Assembly (NCBI GenBank): GCA_003223995.1
Contig: QHYA01000206.1
Coordinates: 1 to 8,552, forward strand
Length of the DNA: 8,552 nucleotides
Source: Acidobacteriota bacterium
GTDB taxonomy: Bacteria > Acidobacteriota > Polarisedimenticolia > QHYA01
Direction: 5' to 3'
Shown: one piece after another, positions 8,206-8,552 of the stretch
Position numbering within the stretch: the stretch's first letter is position 1
How the letters are laid out: each line of letters opens with the position of its first letter
The notes under the pieces: model-generated
Databases searched by the model: none
What the model saw: the letters and a program-made list of their open reading frames with translations, nothing else
Told to the model about the DNA's origin: nothing
Made by a program: the position numbers and the translations under genes

Positions 8206-8552
8206 TCAGTCGAGATCCTCGTCTTCGGGGCTATCGGGCCCACCCGAGTCGTCGCCGTCGTCCTCCCCCCAGGGCTCCTTGTTCGCCTCTTCCCCGAACC
8301 CTCCAGGGCCCCCGTCCCAATCCTCTTCTTCTCCAGCCAGATCGTCGGCATCCGACTCGCCGCCCTCCGGTCCGGAGCCCCATCCGGAGAAATCGTCTGC
8401 GGCAGACTTGGAGCTTCCCACCGCGGCAAAGCGCGAGTGGAGCCTCTCGACCCTCGCCCCCCCGCACTTCGGGCAGGAAAGAGCACTCGGGCCCTGTCCC
8501 AACACAATTTTTTCGAACTTTTTCCCGCAGCCGGCGCAGAGATACTCGAAAA
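8206..8552 (-). CDS. FmdB-type zinc-ribbon protein with acidic tail (partial, N-terminus cut by window end)
   Basis: The visible 114 residues start in frame at 8550 with FEYLCAGCGKKFEKIVLGQG, so only a few N-terminal residues are missing; FmdB proteins usually begin MPIYEY. Two CxxC pairs (visible residues Cys5/Cys8 and Cys26/Cys29) form a zinc ribbon, followed by SARVERL-like GARVERLHSRFAA and SSKSAA. After about residue 50 the protein is a low-complexity tail rich in Asp, Glu and Gly (GEEEDWDGGPGG, EDDGDDSGG, ending SPEDEDLD). FmdB-type proteins were named as putative regulators of the formamidase/amidase operon, but most have no known function. The stop is 73 nt upstream of pccB on the same strand, so it probably heads the carboxylase operon. 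Its role there is unknown. The acidic tail is longer than the small proteins of this family that I know. Confidence 0.82.
   Translation of the reverse strand, partial: FEYLCAGCGKKFEKIVLGQGPSALSCPKCGGARVERLHSRFAAVGSSKSAADDFSGWGSGPEGGESDADDLAGEEEDWDGGPGGFGEEANKEPWGEDDGDDSGGPDSPEDEDLD

Noticed and set aside
8133..8507. N-terminal extension of PccB by 125 residues
   Set aside because: It overlaps the zinc-ribbon gene in a different frame and is unlike any carboxyltransferase N-terminus; the ATG at 8132 fits the family.

Overview
The window is 8.5 kb of GC-rich bacterial chromosome made of housekeeping and central-metabolism genes. I see no mobile elements, CRISPR arrays, rRNA or tRNA genes. The protein families and the rpsU-dnaG-rpoD order show that it is bacterial. 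GC-rich codons, a separate biotin carboxylase and carrier protein next to a PccB-type carboxyltransferase, and a YDPDPAG TOPRIM motif in DnaG would fit Acidobacteriota or a similar GC-rich Gram-negative lineage. That placement is inference and not firm.

Layout, left to right. (1) 1-2415, minus strand: the macromolecular synthesis operon, transcribed rpsU (ribosomal protein bS21), dnaG (primase), rpoD (primary sigma factor, first 61 codons only). A near-consensus sigma70 promoter (TTGACA, 17 nt, TATATA) lies at 2653-2681, giving a leader of about 230 nt that contains a 16-bp AT-centred palindrome. (2) 2416-2945: a 530-bp gene-free stretch holding that promoter, its leader, a possible second promoter and a GC-rich segment with an imperfect direct repeat. 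(3) 2946-3719, minus strand: larB, which makes the precursor of the nickel-pincer nucleotide cofactor; no other lar gene is in view. (4) 3933-4208, plus strand: a small HU-family nucleoid protein, divergent from larB and with its own promoter and a strong ribosome binding site. (5) 4209-4413: a hairpin-rich convergent intergenic region. (6) 4414-8552, minus strand: an acyl-CoA carboxylase operon, transcribed from an FmdB-type zinc-ribbon gene (cut by the window end) through pccB (carboxyltransferase), accC-like biotin carboxylase (GTG start overlapping the pccB stop in GTGA) and a BCCP-type carrier with the biotinylation motif EAMKMEN.

The three carboxylase genes together supply a complete biotin-dependent acyl-CoA carboxylase: the carboxylase loads CO2 on the biotin of the carrier, and the PccB subunit moves it to an acyl-CoA, giving malonyl-CoA from acetyl-CoA or methylmalonyl-CoA from propionyl-CoA. 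The residue that I recall as separating these substrates is Cys here, so the substrate is left open. I found no convincing new defence or mobile system. The points most worth a second look are the Cys specificity residue, the split alpha subunit, the acidic-tailed zinc-ribbon gene that heads the operon, and the leader and noncoding region upstream of rpsU.
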